A stretch of DNA of 64,000 nt from Flavobacterium sp. ASV13 (GCF_000745775.1 NZ_JQJY01000003.1:558001-622000), one strand, 5' to 3'; counted from the stretch's first letter, positions 55,756 to 64,000 are shown. Notes: a model not told the origin generated them from the letters alone. Program-made: numbers and translations.

Positions 55756-56839
55756 TTAGCAGCTTTTTTAAAAAAGGTCCGTATTGATCTGCCATCACTT
55801 TTTGGTCTGCAACATCCGGATGTCCTAAACAGCCATTCGGTTTCATTGGTTTGAATTTGAAAATCAAAATTGATTTGTGCGCTTTATCATTCGCGAAAGC
55901 GTTTTTAATTTTGTTCAGACAATCTTCAAAAACAATAGCTTTTTCGCCATTAACCATTGGACTGTTTGTAATTACAATCTGCGCTTTTGGATTATGCTCA
56001 TAAAGCATTTTTATAAAATTTATGTAATTCGAAACATACTTTTCAGCATTAAACGGAAGGCGTTCTTTTTTTCCATCTCCGCCAGAAAAATCATTTGTTC
56101 CCAAAGCAATACTGATAATATTTGGCTGAAAAGCAAAATCATATTTAGGTTTCGAATTATCTTTTGTTAAATACAAATTCTGATACACATCCGGCATTAT
56201 CGCTTCGTCTTTGTTTTCATCATTCCAGTTTCTGTACATCCCAATTCCTGATACAGAACTAGTCAAATAATCAACATCAATTGCTCTTGAAAGTATTGGG
56301 CCATAAGCATAATATCCGTTATGATGATCCATATATTCACCTTTATCACAATCAACAGAATCACTTGCAGCGGCACAGGTAATCGAATCGCCAATAAATT
56401 CGATTTTCTTTTTCTTTTTAGATGAAATTGTAGTCAGTTTTGCGGTAGTTCCTGCAAATAAAATGCCTCCGGTATGTGCTTCGGTATTTTTATAAATTTC
56501 TAATCTGTGTTCTTTTTTATTCGAAGTAATTTTGACTGGAAAAGACTGTATCGCCCCTTTTTCAATTTTAATTTTCCCAAGATATTTTCCATCTAAAACT
56601 AAAGCAACATAATTATGATGCTCATAAGAATCAATGCTTTGAAGTTTAATCGAGCATTCATTCCCAACAAAATTAAAAGAAACCGAAGAAGCCGTTCCAA
56701 TCAAAACAACATTATCATTCTGAAGTTTTTCGATTCGGCCTTCGTATAAAAAAGTTTTATTTTGATTTTGGATTTGTGAAACGCAATCAGTTGCAACCAA
56801 TAAAAACAAAATCAAAAAAGGTATTTTCTTGAAAAACAT
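55745..56839 (-). CDS. CE2-type acetyl(xylan/mannan) esterase, SGNH/GDSL fold
   Basis: 364 residues from the ATG at 56839; an ATG at 56872 would lie within the promoter box. A hydrophobic segment with a lipobox-like VATDC (Cys near 18) suggests a lipoprotein. An N-terminal beta-sandwich (about 30-135) precedes the SGNH domain: IEFIGDSITCAA (catalytic Ser), SVSGIGMYRNW, SIALGTNDFSGGDG, GHPDVADQKVMADQ (Asp-His). The arrangement is that of carbohydrate esterase family 2, which deacetylates mannans and xylans. It overlaps the next esterase gene by 11 bp. Confidence 0.9.
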   Translation of the reverse strand: MFFKKIPFLILFLLVATDCVSQIQNQNKTFLYEGRIEKLQNDNVVLIGTASSVSFNFVGNECSIKLQSIDSYEHHNYVALVLDGKYLGKIKIEKGAIQSFPVKITSNKKEHRLEIYKNTEAHTGGILFAGTTAKLTTISSKKKKKIEFIGDSITCAAASDSVDCDKGEYMDHHNGYYAYGPILSRAIDVDYLTSSVSGIGMYRNWNDENKDEAIMPDVYQNLYLTKDNSKPKYDFAFQPNIISIALGTNDFSGGDGKKERLPFNAEKYVSNYINFIKMLYEHNPKAQIVITNSPMVNGEKAIVFEDCLNKIKNAFANDKAHKSILIFKFKPMKPNGCLGHPDVADQKVMADQYGPFLKKLLNEK

Positions 56840-56871
56840 AAACTTATTTGTTAAAATATAAATAGTATTCA

Positions 56872-56898
56872 CAAATATATTTAAAATGAATTATTCAA
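56872..56898 (-). promoter_or_regulatory. Candidate promoter of the esterase pair
   Basis: On the minus strand, TTG (56898-56896), 16 bp, TATATTTG (56879-56872). It is the same geometry as the SusC-operon candidate and gives a leader near 28 nt to the ATG at 56839. Confidence 0.5.
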
Positions 56899-57025
56899 AA
56901 AGATACTAAATCATCAAAAAGCAATATAAAAACACCATATAAGACATATAAAATCTTAAATTCGGTATTTTCCTTTGAATTATGGAAAGTACGGTCTATT
57001 TTTATGAATTAATTGTCTTCTAAAA

Positions 57026-57535
57026 ATGAAACCACCTTTATATATTTTTTTACTGTTAGTTGTTCTATGTTCTTCTTTTATAAACAACAAAAAAGAACAA
57101 CCAATCAGTATTCATTTTAAAACAACTGAAAATCAAGTTGACCGAGATTCAATTATTGCCTACGCAAAAAAATATTTAGGAACTCCTTATGTATATGCGG
57201 GGAATGATCCAAAAAAAGGTTTTGATTGTTCTGGTTTTGTTAGTTATGTTTTCAAAAACTATGGCGTGACTTTACCAAGAAGTTCTGGCGAATACAAAAA
57301 CATTGGCATCAAATTAAATACTGAAGAATTTAAAATTGGTGATATTTTGGTTTTCTACGGATATAAAGACAAATCAATTATAGGGCATCTGGGCATTATT
57401 TGCGAAGCCAATGGAATGAAGTCAAAATTTATTCACGCATCGTCAGGAAAGGCTCAATGCGTAACCATCACCTCATTAGATACCGAACATTACACCAATC
57501 GTTTTTACAAATGCATTGACGTTTTGACGAAATAG
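57026..57535 (+). CDS. NlpC/P60-family (C40) cell-wall peptidase
   Basis: 169 residues. Signal segment about 1-18 (ends VVLCSSF), possibly a lipoprotein or a cleaved signal. NlpC/P60 catalytic core: KKGFDCSGFVSYVFKNYG (Cys), IIGHLGIICE (His), and a third polar residue in FIHASSGK. YAKKYLGTPYVYAGNDP precedes the Cys, as usual. It cleaves peptide bonds in peptidoglycan stems. It converges with the L,D-transpeptidase gene. Confidence 0.94.
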   Translation: MKPPLYIFLLLVVLCSSFINNKKEQPISIHFKTTENQVDRDSIIAYAKKYLGTPYVYAGNDPKKGFDCSGFVSYVFKNYGVTLPRSSGEYKNIGIKLNTEEFKIGDILVFYGYKDKSIIGHLGIICEANGMKSKFIHASSGKAQCVTITSLDTEHYTNRFYKCIDVLTK

Positions 57536-57536
57536 T

Positions 57537-57567
57537 TTTGCCACAAATTACACGAATTCATGGCAAA
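57537..57567. repeat. GCCACAAATT repeat, degenerate copy 3
   Basis: TTTGCCA (57537-57543) and TGGCAAA (57561-57567), with CAAATTACACGAATTCA between. It is a short, degenerate member of the GCCACAGATT family, sitting between converging genes. Confidence 0.55.
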
Positions 57568-57572
57568 CTTTC

Positions 57573-59150
57573 TTATTCTTCTGTCAAAAGTTTAATCAGA
57601 CTTTCATCTCTTTGATAAATGTCTTTATAAAAATTTAAATTCCCTTTGCGATCCACCCAAGCAGTAAAATAACCAATATAAACTGGAACTTTCTTTTTTA
57701 ATGTATACCAACTTTCTTTTCCGGCATGCATTGCTTTGTCAATTCTGGCTGGTGTCCATTGCGGATCATTTTTCAACAATTCTATAGCCAGTTCACGAGG
57801 TTTTGCAACACGAACACATCCATGGCTGAAGGCTCTGCTTTCTCTTTCAAACAAACTTTTTGCAGGTGTATCATGCAGGTAAATATTGCTTGAATTTGGA
57901 AATAAAAACTTCACTAAACCAAGTGAATTATTTTTCCCTGGAAGTTGACGAACAGCGCCGTTATTCCATTCTAGATTTTTCTTTTGTAAATAATTTTTAT
58001 CCTTTGCCATTCCGGGTTTAATCTCCGAATTGATAATACTCGTCGGAACATTCCAATACGGACTAAAAACAATATTATTCATCATTCCGCTGAAAATAAC
58101 CGTTTTTGTCATCGCTTTCCCTACCACAACTGGTGAAATAAAAGCGATTTTTCCGTCCTCAATTATATACAATCTAAATTCAGGAATATTGACTTCGATG
58201 TATTTTTTTCCTTTTTCCAATTCAGGATCAATCCATCTGCAACGCTCCATATTAACAATAATCGTTTTGATTCGGTCTGAAACCGGAATATTCAAATCGT
58301 CAATATGTTCTTTCAGAATATTATTTTTTGGCGTATAGCCATGACGCAGCTCATAGGTTTTCATTGCATTAATCAAAACCGTATCGCAAACCGCACTTTT
58401 ACTATCTTCTTTAATATCTTTTGTAACAAAAAGCCTTTCTCTAATTTGAGTTATAATTGCAGAGGAATCACCTAATTTCAAGTTTTTAAACTCTTCGTCA
58501 GTTTCAATTGTTTTCCAACCTCCATTTTTTTCAATATCACGATATTGTTTTAAAACATCACGTAGTTTATAATATTGGCTGAACATTTTGCTCTTATGAT
58601 CATCATTGATCGTTGATTTTTGAAAAATAGAATCGGTCAGGGCTCGGTAATTCAGTTTTTTTCTTGGTAAAAGCCATTCAAGCGAGATACTAGTTTTTTC
58701 GTCAACGCCAGAATATACTTTTTCGGCATAATAGAAATACAGATTTGAAATCATTAAGTCTGTACTTTCTTTTGAAAGTTTATTATCGTTATTGCTTTCA
58801 AAAACAGCATTGATTTCTTTATAAGGAAAATTGGCTTTTAGTCCTTCTTCGTCAAGACCTTTATATTTATTGAATAAAGTATGTGCAAACTCATCAATTC
58901 CTTTATTGTCTTGCCACAATTGAGTCGATTTATTTTTTTTATATAAAGCCTGAACCTCATCCTGAAATTTGTCAAGTTTTGGGTATGTAGTATAAAATGC
59001 AGCAATTTTTGTACTATCGATTGATAGTCGGAGTTCCGGTAGCTCGGCTTTGACTTTTACTTGATTTTCTTCTTTTTTATCTCCTTTCGAATTACATGAA
59101 ACAACAATAAAAAGGCTTATAACGGCAATAAACTGATACCAAATTTTCAT
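57573..59150 (-). CDS. L,D-transpeptidase (YcbB-like, YkuD domain) lipoprotein
   Basis: 525 residues. Lipobox VVSC (Cys near 19). A long N-terminal scaffold (about 40-270), then a peptidoglycan-binding-like stretch (SAIITQIRERLFV), then YkuD: KYIEVNIPEFRLYIIEDGKI, SPYWNVPTSII, and SHGCVRV with His443 and Cys445. The length and the large scaffold match the YcbB/LdtD group. It makes 3-3 crosslinks in peptidoglycan or attaches proteins to it, in the periplasm. Confidence 0.94.
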   Translation of the reverse strand: MKIWYQFIAVISLFIVVSCNSKGDKKEENQVKVKAELPELRLSIDSTKIAAFYTTYPKLDKFQDEVQALYKKNKSTQLWQDNKGIDEFAHTLFNKYKGLDEEGLKANFPYKEINAVFESNNDNKLSKESTDLMISNLYFYYAEKVYSGVDEKTSISLEWLLPRKKLNYRALTDSIFQKSTINDDHKSKMFSQYYKLRDVLKQYRDIEKNGGWKTIETDEEFKNLKLGDSSAIITQIRERLFVTKDIKEDSKSAVCDTVLINAMKTYELRHGYTPKNNILKEHIDDLNIPVSDRIKTIIVNMERCRWIDPELEKGKKYIEVNIPEFRLYIIEDGKIAFISPVVVGKAMTKTVIFSGMMNNIVFSPYWNVPTSIINSEIKPGMAKDKNYLQKKNLEWNNGAVRQLPGKNNSLGLVKFLFPNSSNIYLHDTPAKSLFERESRAFSHGCVRVAKPRELAIELLKNDPQWTPARIDKAMHAGKESWYTLKKKVPVYIGYFTAWVDRKGNLNFYKDIYQRDESLIKLLTEE

Positions 59151-59241
59151 AATACAATTTTTAATAAAAATAGGAAAGTTTTAATAAATACAAACTTTTC
59201 CAAAATGAAATTTTCGATAAATCCTTAGCATCCAAATAAAT

Positions 59242-59280
59242 AAAAAAAAGCCCCAAATACGCAACATATTTGGGGCTTTC
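59242..59280 (-). terminator. Terminator of the DUF1573 gene
   Basis: AAAGCCCCAAATA (59247-59259) and TATTTGGGGCTTT (59267-59279) form a perfect 13-bp stem. A T-run follows on the minus strand. It separates the DUF1573 gene from the L,D-transpeptidase gene. Confidence 0.9.
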
Positions 59281-59306
59281 GATATAACCAACCTATTAAA
59301 ATTCTA

Positions 59307-59720
59307 TTAGATAACGGTTCCTTTTAAAGTAAGAACTTTAGGAGTCGTTTCAGCACTAGTTGTAACAGTTACTGTTTTTGTAAAACCGCCTTTGTTCGCT
59401 GCATTGTAAGTTGCAGTAACTTTAGCTGTTTTTCCTGGCTGAATTGGCTCTTTTGTATAATCTGTTGCTGTACAACCGCAAGAACCCTGAACATTTGTAA
59501 TAACTACAGCTGTTTTTCCTGTGTTTTTGAATTCATAAACAATAGCTTTTGGAGTTCCCTGCGGAATTTGTCCAACATCTATTGTTTCAGCTTTCCAAAC
59601 AATTGTTGAAGCTGTTTCAATTTTTTCTGTTTTAGTTGCTAACGATTTTACCGGTGCAACTGCAGAGAAAGACATTAAGCCTAATGCCAAAACTAACATG
59701 GAGATTTTAATCATTTTCAT
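59307..59720 (-). CDS. DUF1573-domain secreted protein
   Basis: 137 residues. Signal peptide about 1-21. The mature part is one Ig-like DUF1573 domain with the family hallmark YEFKNTGKTAVVITNVQGSCGCT and PGKTAKVTATYN. It is periplasmic or surface-exposed; the molecular role of the family is not established. Single gene with a terminator after it. CAAAAGTA at 59763 reads TACTTTTG on the minus strand, a -7 box candidate about 40 nt before the ATG. Confidence 0.92.
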   Translation of the reverse strand: MKMIKISMLVLALGLMSFSAVAPVKSLATKTEKIETASTIVWKAETIDVGQIPQGTPKAIVYEFKNTGKTAVVITNVQGSCGCTATDYTKEPIQPGKTAKVTATYNAANKGGFTKTVTVTTSAETTPKVLTLKGTVI

Positions 59721-59822
59721 AGTTAAATATATTTAATGGTTTATTGTTCTAAATTTCTATTTCAAAAGTATTTCAGATAAATTCAAATCGCTGTTAACCG
59801 GTCTCAAATCTTTGTTAACGAC

Positions 59823-59853
59823 TTGTTAAGGGGTGTTTTTAAGCATAAATTTG
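59823..59853 (+). promoter_or_regulatory. Promoter of the two-component operon
   Basis: TTG (59823-59825), 20 bp, TAAATTTG (59846-59853), a full match to TTG-N17-23-TAnnTTTG. Transcription should begin near 59860, which excludes the GTG at 59833 as the kinase start. Confidence 0.65.
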
Positions 59854-59886
59854 ATTAATATTACACTTTTAAAAAGCCATTTTTTC

Positions 59887-61149
59887 TTGAAAGTCAACAA
59901 ACTCAACAGTATTATCCTCCTCGGATTAATTGCCATTATTAGCATATTGGTAGCGCAATTGCTTTGGACAAAAGAGGCATTTACATTAGAACAAAAAAAA
60001 CTGAGCCAAAAAGCCCATATTGCCTTGCTTGAAGTTTCCCGAAAATTATATGAAGGAACTGATCACGAACATTCTTGCCAAAATCCTGTTCAAAAAATTT
60101 CAAACGATTATTATATTGTCAACATCGAGAATGATTTTGAACCCGATATTTTGGAATTCTATTTGAAATCGGAATTCAAAAAAATGAATATCACGACTGA
60201 TTTTGAGTACGCCATGTACAATTGCCAAAGCGACGAAATGGTTTACGGCGATTATGTTTCGTTGTCTAAAAAAGGAAAACAAAACAAAACGGTCTATTTC
60301 CCTAAACATAAAAATCTGGTTTATTATTTTGCCGTTCGTTTTCCTAATGAAACTACTTATTTGTTTAGTTCTATGCGTTTTTGGTTTGTGCTTTCGACCG
60401 CGCTTATTCTGATTTTGCTCATTTATGTGTATTCTATTTTTAAGCTTTTACAGCAAAAAAAATACTCAGAACTGCAAAGGGATTTCATCAATAATATGAC
60501 GCACGAATTTAAAACGCCTTTATCTTCGATTTTGATTGCTTCGAAATATCTAATCGAACAAAATCCGATTAAGGAGGATAAAAAACTGCATACTTATACG
60601 GATATTATTATCAAGCAGAGTCATAAACTGAACAATCATATTGAGAAGATTCTGAACATTGCCAAATCGGATTATGTGCCTTTAGAAATAAAAAAAGAAA
60701 CCGTTTTAATTGTTCCTATTATTGAAGAAACGATTGAAAACATTCGATTAAAATATCCCGAAGCCAATGTTAGAATTGAATCAACATCGCTAGAATATAA
60801 AATTGAAACGGATGTTTTTCATTTCCATAATTTGGTTTACAATTTATTAGACAATGCCATAAAATACTGCACTGACAAACCGGATATTCTGGTTCAGATT
60901 AGTTCGCAAAATCAAACTTTAAAATTGGCTTTTATTGATAATGGGATTGGAATTCCTGTTAAAAACATTTCTTTTATATTTGATAAATTTTATCGCGTAA
61001 AAAACGAAAAAAGCAATGAAGTAAACGGTTTTGGTCTTGGCTTGTATTATGTAAAAGAAATTTGCAACCTTCAAAACTGGAAAATAAAAGCCGAAAATAA
61101 TTCAGAAAAAGGCGTTACAATAACTTTGTCCATTCCTTATAAAAAATGA
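59887..61149 (+). CDS. Sensor histidine kinase
   Basis: 420 residues. I take the TTG at 59887 as start: a good promoter at 59823-59853 puts the transcript start after the alternative GTG at 59833, and the first membrane helix (SIILLGLIAIISILVAQLLW) then begins at residue 8. A periplasmic sensor of about 150 residues lies between helix 1 and helix 2 (about 175-198). HisKA has INNMTHEFKTPLSS with His206. The ATPase domain has N (LLDNAIKYC), G1 (FIDNGIGIP) and G2 (GLGLYYVKEI) boxes. The signal is unknown. The regulator gene overlaps its stop by 4 bp. Confidence 0.9.
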   Translation: MKVNKLNSIILLGLIAIISILVAQLLWTKEAFTLEQKKLSQKAHIALLEVSRKLYEGTDHEHSCQNPVQKISNDYYIVNIENDFEPDILEFYLKSEFKKMNITTDFEYAMYNCQSDEMVYGDYVSLSKKGKQNKTVYFPKHKNLVYYFAVRFPNETTYLFSSMRFWFVLSTALILILLIYVYSIFKLLQQKKYSELQRDFINNMTHEFKTPLSSILIASKYLIEQNPIKEDKKLHTYTDIIIKQSHKLNNHIEKILNIAKSDYVPLEIKKETVLIVPIIEETIENIRLKYPEANVRIESTSLEYKIETDVFHFHNLVYNLLDNAIKYCTDKPDILVQISSQNQTLKLAFIDNGIGIPVKNISFIFDKFYRVKNEKSNEVNGFGLGLYYVKEICNLQNWKIKAENNSEKGVTITLSIPYKK

Positions 61150-61832
61150 AACAGTTCAAAATACTTTATACCGAAGATGATGAAACTTTAGCTTTTTTAA
61201 CCAAAGATAATTTGGAACAAAGCAATTATGAAGTTGTGCATTGCTGCGATGGAGAATCGGGGCTTCAAACTTTTAAAAAAGAAAAATTTGACATTTGCAT
61301 TTTTGATATTATGATGCCAAAAATGGATGGTTTTGATTTGGCTACCGAAATCAGGAAATTAAATACTGATATTCCAATTATTTTTCTTTCGGCCAAGACT
61401 TTAAAAGAAGATCGAATTAAAGGACTTCGTTTAGGTGCCGATGATTATTTGGTAAAGCCTTTCAGTATTGAAGAATTGATTTTGAAAATTGAGATTTTTT
61501 TAAAGCGTTCACAGAAAAATGTTCCGTTAGAAAAATCGGTTTATGAAATTGGAAAATATCAATTTGACATCAATAATTTTATTCTTTTCAATGAAAGCGA
61601 AAAAATCAGCCTGACGCAGCGCGAAGCCGAATTACTGAAACTTTTTCTGGACAACAAAAATCTAGTTTTAAAAAGAGAACAAATCCTGACCGCACTCTGG
61701 GGAACCGACGATTATTTCATGGGAAGAAGCCTTGATGTTTTTATATCCAGACTTCGAAAAATTCTAACCGGCGAGAAAGGCATCTCAATTGAAAACCTGC
61801 ACGGAATTGGTTTTAGATTTTCTGTTGAATAA
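61146..61832 (+). CDS. OmpR-family response regulator
   Basis: 228 residues. Receiver domain 1-120 with the acidic pocket YTEDDE, phosphoacceptor Asp in CIFDIMMPKMDGFD, and Lys in DYLVKPFS. The C-terminal winged helix (LTQREAELLKLFLDNKN, then GRSLDVFISRLRKIL) binds DNA. Its ATG overlaps the kinase stop (ATGA), so the two are translationally coupled. Target genes cannot be told. Confidence 0.95.
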   Translation: MKQFKILYTEDDETLAFLTKDNLEQSNYEVVHCCDGESGLQTFKKEKFDICIFDIMMPKMDGFDLATEIRKLNTDIPIIFLSAKTLKEDRIKGLRLGADDYLVKPFSIEELILKIEIFLKRSQKNVPLEKSVYEIGKYQFDINNFILFNESEKISLTQREAELLKLFLDNKNLVLKREQILTALWGTDDYFMGRSLDVFISRLRKILTGEKGISIENLHGIGFRFSVE

Positions 61833-61937
61833 TTCTTCTTCTTCATTTAAATCGTAACAATTCTACTAAAAATAAAGAAAAATCTGTAAATGGATTTTAA
61901 AAAATCTTTGTATTTTTAAGTTCTAATTTTGTCAGAT

Positions 61938-62702
61938 ATGAAAATACATCATTTGCGAAATGCGACCTTAGTAATTGAAACAGAAAAACATGTAATTCTG
62001 GTTGACCCAATGTTAGGGAAAAGAAAAACAATTGCTCCGTTTACTATTTTTCGTTACAAACCAAAAAGAAATCCGCTTGTTGCTTTGCCAAAAAACAGTC
62101 GGGAAATTTTGAGTAAAGTGACGCATTGCTTAATTACGCATTTACATCCTGATCATATTGACAAAGCCGGAGAAGTTTTTTTAAGACGAAAAAGCATTGC
62201 TGTTATTTGCAGTGCAAAAGATGAAAAAGAACTTTCAAAAAGAGGTTTGAATATTGTTCAGACGCTTAATTACTGGGAACCTCAGCCTTTTCTTGATGGA
62301 AGAATCATTGGGATTCCGGCGCTTCACGGCTACGGATTTATTGCTAAACTTATGGGCAATGTAATGGGTTTTTATATTGAGCTTGCCGATGAAAAATCTA
62401 TTTACATAAGTTCTGATACCATTTTTACCGACGATGTTCAAAAAGCATTAATCGAACTCAAACCTGATATCGCAACCGTTGCCTGCGGAACTGCACGATT
62501 GGATATCGGACAGCCTTTATTAATGCGAATGAACGACATTTTGAAATTTACAGCACTTGCACCCGGAAAAGTTTTTGCCAATCATCTTGAAGCTTTAAAT
62601 CATTGTCCGACAACACGAGAAGAATTAAAAAAAGCACTTTTAGAAAATGATCTTTTATCTAAAACGGCTATTCCTAGTGATGGTACTTTTGTGGAATATT
62701 GA
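61938..62702 (+). CDS. Metallo-beta-lactamase-fold hydrolase (UlaG-like)
   Basis: 254 residues from the ATG at 61938; an in-frame TTG at 61929 overlaps a TAATTTTG box and is less likely. Metal ligands: THLHPDHID (HxHxDH), IPALHGYG, YISSDTIF (Asp), FANHLEALNH (His). IHHLRNATLVIE at the start is typical of the UlaG/YtnP-like branch. No signal peptide. Substrate unknown. Single gene. Confidence 0.9.
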   Translation: MKIHHLRNATLVIETEKHVILVDPMLGKRKTIAPFTIFRYKPKRNPLVALPKNSREILSKVTHCLITHLHPDHIDKAGEVFLRRKSIAVICSAKDEKELSKRGLNIVQTLNYWEPQPFLDGRIIGIPALHGYGFIAKLMGNVMGFYIELADEKSIYISSDTIFTDDVQKALIELKPDIATVACGTARLDIGQPLLMRMNDILKFTALAPGKVFANHLEALNHCPTTREELKKALLENDLLSKTAIPSDGTFVEY

Positions 62703-62721
62703 TTTTTTCTACACTTCTTCA

Positions 62722-62858
62722 AATCTTTGTCGAGCTACTTGCGGAGATTCCTCGTTCCTCGGAATGACATACTTTGAGTGTATACTTTTTAAATAACAAA
62801 TTCAATAAAGGATTTTCCGTCTAGTTTGTCATTCCGAGGAACGAGGAATCTCCGCAAG
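62722..62858. repeat. 32-bp inverted repeat with CAATCTTTGTCGA-type core, copy C (arms in reversed order)
   Basis: The arm 62738-62769 (CTTGCGGAGATTCCTCGTTC...) is the perfect mirror of 62827-62858. The core AATCTTTGTCGA (62722-62733) now lies outside the arms, so the two halves are in the opposite order to copy A. It sits between converging genes. Confidence 0.8.
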
Positions 62859-62871
62859 AAACTCCACAATA

Positions 62872-63186
62872 CTATTCAAATAAAGAATTCAAAAAATAAA
62901 GTTCCGGATTAATTGTCTTTATTAATTCAAGTTTTTTGCTTCTATCCCAACCCTTAATTTCCTTTTCACGGGAAATTGCTTTTTGAATCCAAGTAAATTT
63001 TTCATAAAACAACAAAAATTGAACATTATACTGTGAAGCAAATGTCTTATTTTTTGATAAAATGTTGTCTTGATGTTGACTTAATCTTTTCCTTAAATTA
63101 TTGGTAACTCCTGTGTAGAAAACAGTTTTTGCTTTATTCGTTAAAATATAAATATAATAAGTATGATAGCCTTCTTGATAATACAT
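62872..63186 (-). CDS. GIY-YIG endonuclease-superfamily protein
   Basis: 104 residues from the ATG at 63186; a frame reaching to 63285 would overlap the upstream gene and adds hydrophobic residues alien to the family. GIY-YIG motifs: YYIYILTNK, VFYTGVTNNLRKRLSQH (the YTG half, Arg), YEKFTWIQKAISREKEIKGWDR (catalytic Glu). It is the small stand-alone type related to YhbQ/UPF0213. DNA cleavage or repair role unproven. Confidence 0.92.
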   Translation of the reverse strand: MYYQEGYHTYYIYILTNKAKTVFYTGVTNNLRKRLSQHQDNILSKNKTFASQYNVQFLLFYEKFTWIQKAISREKEIKGWDRSKKLELIKTINPELYFLNSLFE

Positions 63187-63230
63187 AAAGAGAATTTCAA
63201 ATTTCAATAAAAATAAGAAAATTCTTAAAA

Positions 63231-64000
63231 TTACAAAACAAGCAATCCAAATTCCCGCAACGTATTTACAGGTTTTGAATACCAAAACAATTCAAAATCT
63301 TCCAATTGCGTTTCGAAATCATTTTTCACTTCCTGAAAAGTATAATTTTTAGTCGCTGAAACTGAAATATTTCTCAAAATAGAAAGTAGCCATTCGCCTT
63401 CATCTTTGCTGGTTTGAATGGCAAAACTTTCTTTTTTATCATGAAAAGTCAGCGACATCATTTCCCAACTTTTGCCTTTTTTGGATTTTGTAAAAATTTC
63501 AGCTGATGGTTTTCCTCCAAGCCAAACTACTTTTGCATTTGGTTTTGTACTGAAATCATTTTGCTCTTCTAAAGCATTAAAAATAAAATCGGGATGGATT
63601 TTTGTTTTCGGAATTTTAAAATCGAACCAATCCTGCAGTTCGTAATCAAAGCAGATTCCGTGCATGAAATTAAAAAGTGATTTCTTTAATCCGAAACTAA
63701 ATTTATCGTGATTGATTCCTGTTGAATCTGTGTAATCAATATCATTATTAGCAAAAGTTCCAATTGCTTCTGTCTTTTTAGTCACGCCGAATTTCTCCGG
63801 ATATAATCCAACCGGACTATGCGCCGTAAGTGCAAACTGATGCCAAAATCCTGATTGTAAAACGCCCGCTTCAAACAATTGACGCACCATTTCAAGACTG
63901 TCAACTGTTTCCTGAATCGTTTGTGTAGGATAACCGTACATCAAATAGGCATGCACCATAATTCCGGCTTCAGTAAAATTTCGGGTAACTTTTGCAACTT
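63231..64000 (-). CDS. Radical SAM protein, C-terminal part (5' end outside window)
   Basis: 256 visible codons, open to the window edge. The ATG at 63959 is internal: the frame continues upstream as RNFTEAGIMVHAYLMYGYPTQ. The HAYLMYGYPTQTIQETVDSLE segment is the late-barrel pattern of B12-binding-type radical SAM enzymes, followed by a C-terminal extension (FWHQFALTAHSPVGLYPEKFG). The CxxxCxxC cluster would lie outside the window. Substrate unknown. Confidence 0.85.
   Translation of the reverse strand, partial: VAKVTRNFTEAGIMVHAYLMYGYPTQTIQETVDSLEMVRQLFEAGVLQSGFWHQFALTAHSPVGLYPEKFGVTKKTEAIGTFANNDIDYTDSTGINHDKFSFGLKKSLFNFMHGICFDYELQDWFDFKIPKTKIHPDFIFNALEEQNDFSTKPNAKVVWLGGKPSAEIFTKSKKGKSWEMMSLTFHDKKESFAIQTSKDEGEWLLSILRNISVSATKNYTFQEVKNDFETQLEDFELFWYSKPVNTLREFGLLVL

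Noticed and set aside
63187..63285. N-terminal extension of the GIY-YIG protein
   Set aside because: It overlaps the coding end of the upstream radical SAM gene and adds a hydrophobic stretch foreign to the family.

Overview
The window looks like a chromosomal segment of a Flavobacterium-type member of the Bacteroidota. It is AT-rich and has no obvious Shine-Dalgarno sequences, but several TAnnTTTG -7 promoter boxes. It also carries type IX secretion (T9SS) type A and type B sorting domains, SusC/SusD proteins, many lipoproteins and rimO/typA/proS/rpsT genes of Bacteroidota type. I see no phage, transposase, CRISPR array or plasmid functions. Both window edges cut a gene.

Left part (1-31030), mostly core and envelope genes. 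In order: the C-terminus of a large unrecognised protein; an HD-phosphohydrolase fused to a Pycsar-type transmembrane effector module; a 1248-residue lipoprotein joining a metallophosphoesterase, a kinase-like middle region and an Omp85-type barrel; a beta-propeller-like lipoprotein; a protein with a weak kinase-like signature; an ABC exporter pair; two large T9SS type B surface proteins; typA; a PAS histidine kinase with a single-domain response regulator; rpsT; two tandem tRNA-Glu genes; proS; a WGYPG-repeat lipoprotein; a FadL-type porin; a T9SS type A protein; rimO; a Gly/Tyr-rich secreted protein; and an amidase lipoprotein.

Middle part (31402-56839). After a beta-barrel porin comes a polysaccharide utilisation locus in three blocks. 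The minus block 33072-42429 holds an AraC regulator, SusC, SusD, a TIG-domain glycan-binding lipoprotein, a GH27 alpha-galactosidase and a GH5 endoglucanase-like enzyme. The plus block 42737-50560 holds a GH26 mannanase, a GPH/MFS symporter, a GH130 mannosylglucose phosphorylase, an AGE-family 2-epimerase, a second GH26 and a GH5 mannanase. The minus block 50640-56839 holds an aldo/keto reductase, a GH3 beta-glucosidase and two SGNH-type acetylesterases. Together these fit degradation of acetylated galacto(gluco)mannan: deacetylation and degalactosylation, endo-cleavage, SusCD uptake, then cytoplasmic import of mannobiose, epimerisation to mannosylglucose and phosphorolysis.

Right part (57026-64000): an NlpC/P60 peptidase, an L,D-transpeptidase, a DUF1573 protein, a histidine kinase/OmpR regulator pair, a UlaG-like metallo-hydrolase, a GIY-YIG protein and the C-terminus of a radical SAM protein.

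The intergenic DNA is unusually structured. Three copies of a Flavo-1-like RNA element are each oriented with the next gene downstream. A family of perfect 32-bp inverted repeats shares a CAATCTTTGTCGA core. A second inverted-repeat family has GCCACAGATT/GCCACGAATT arms. There are many intrinsic terminators, including one inside the mannan locus between the surface-binding gene and the enzyme genes.
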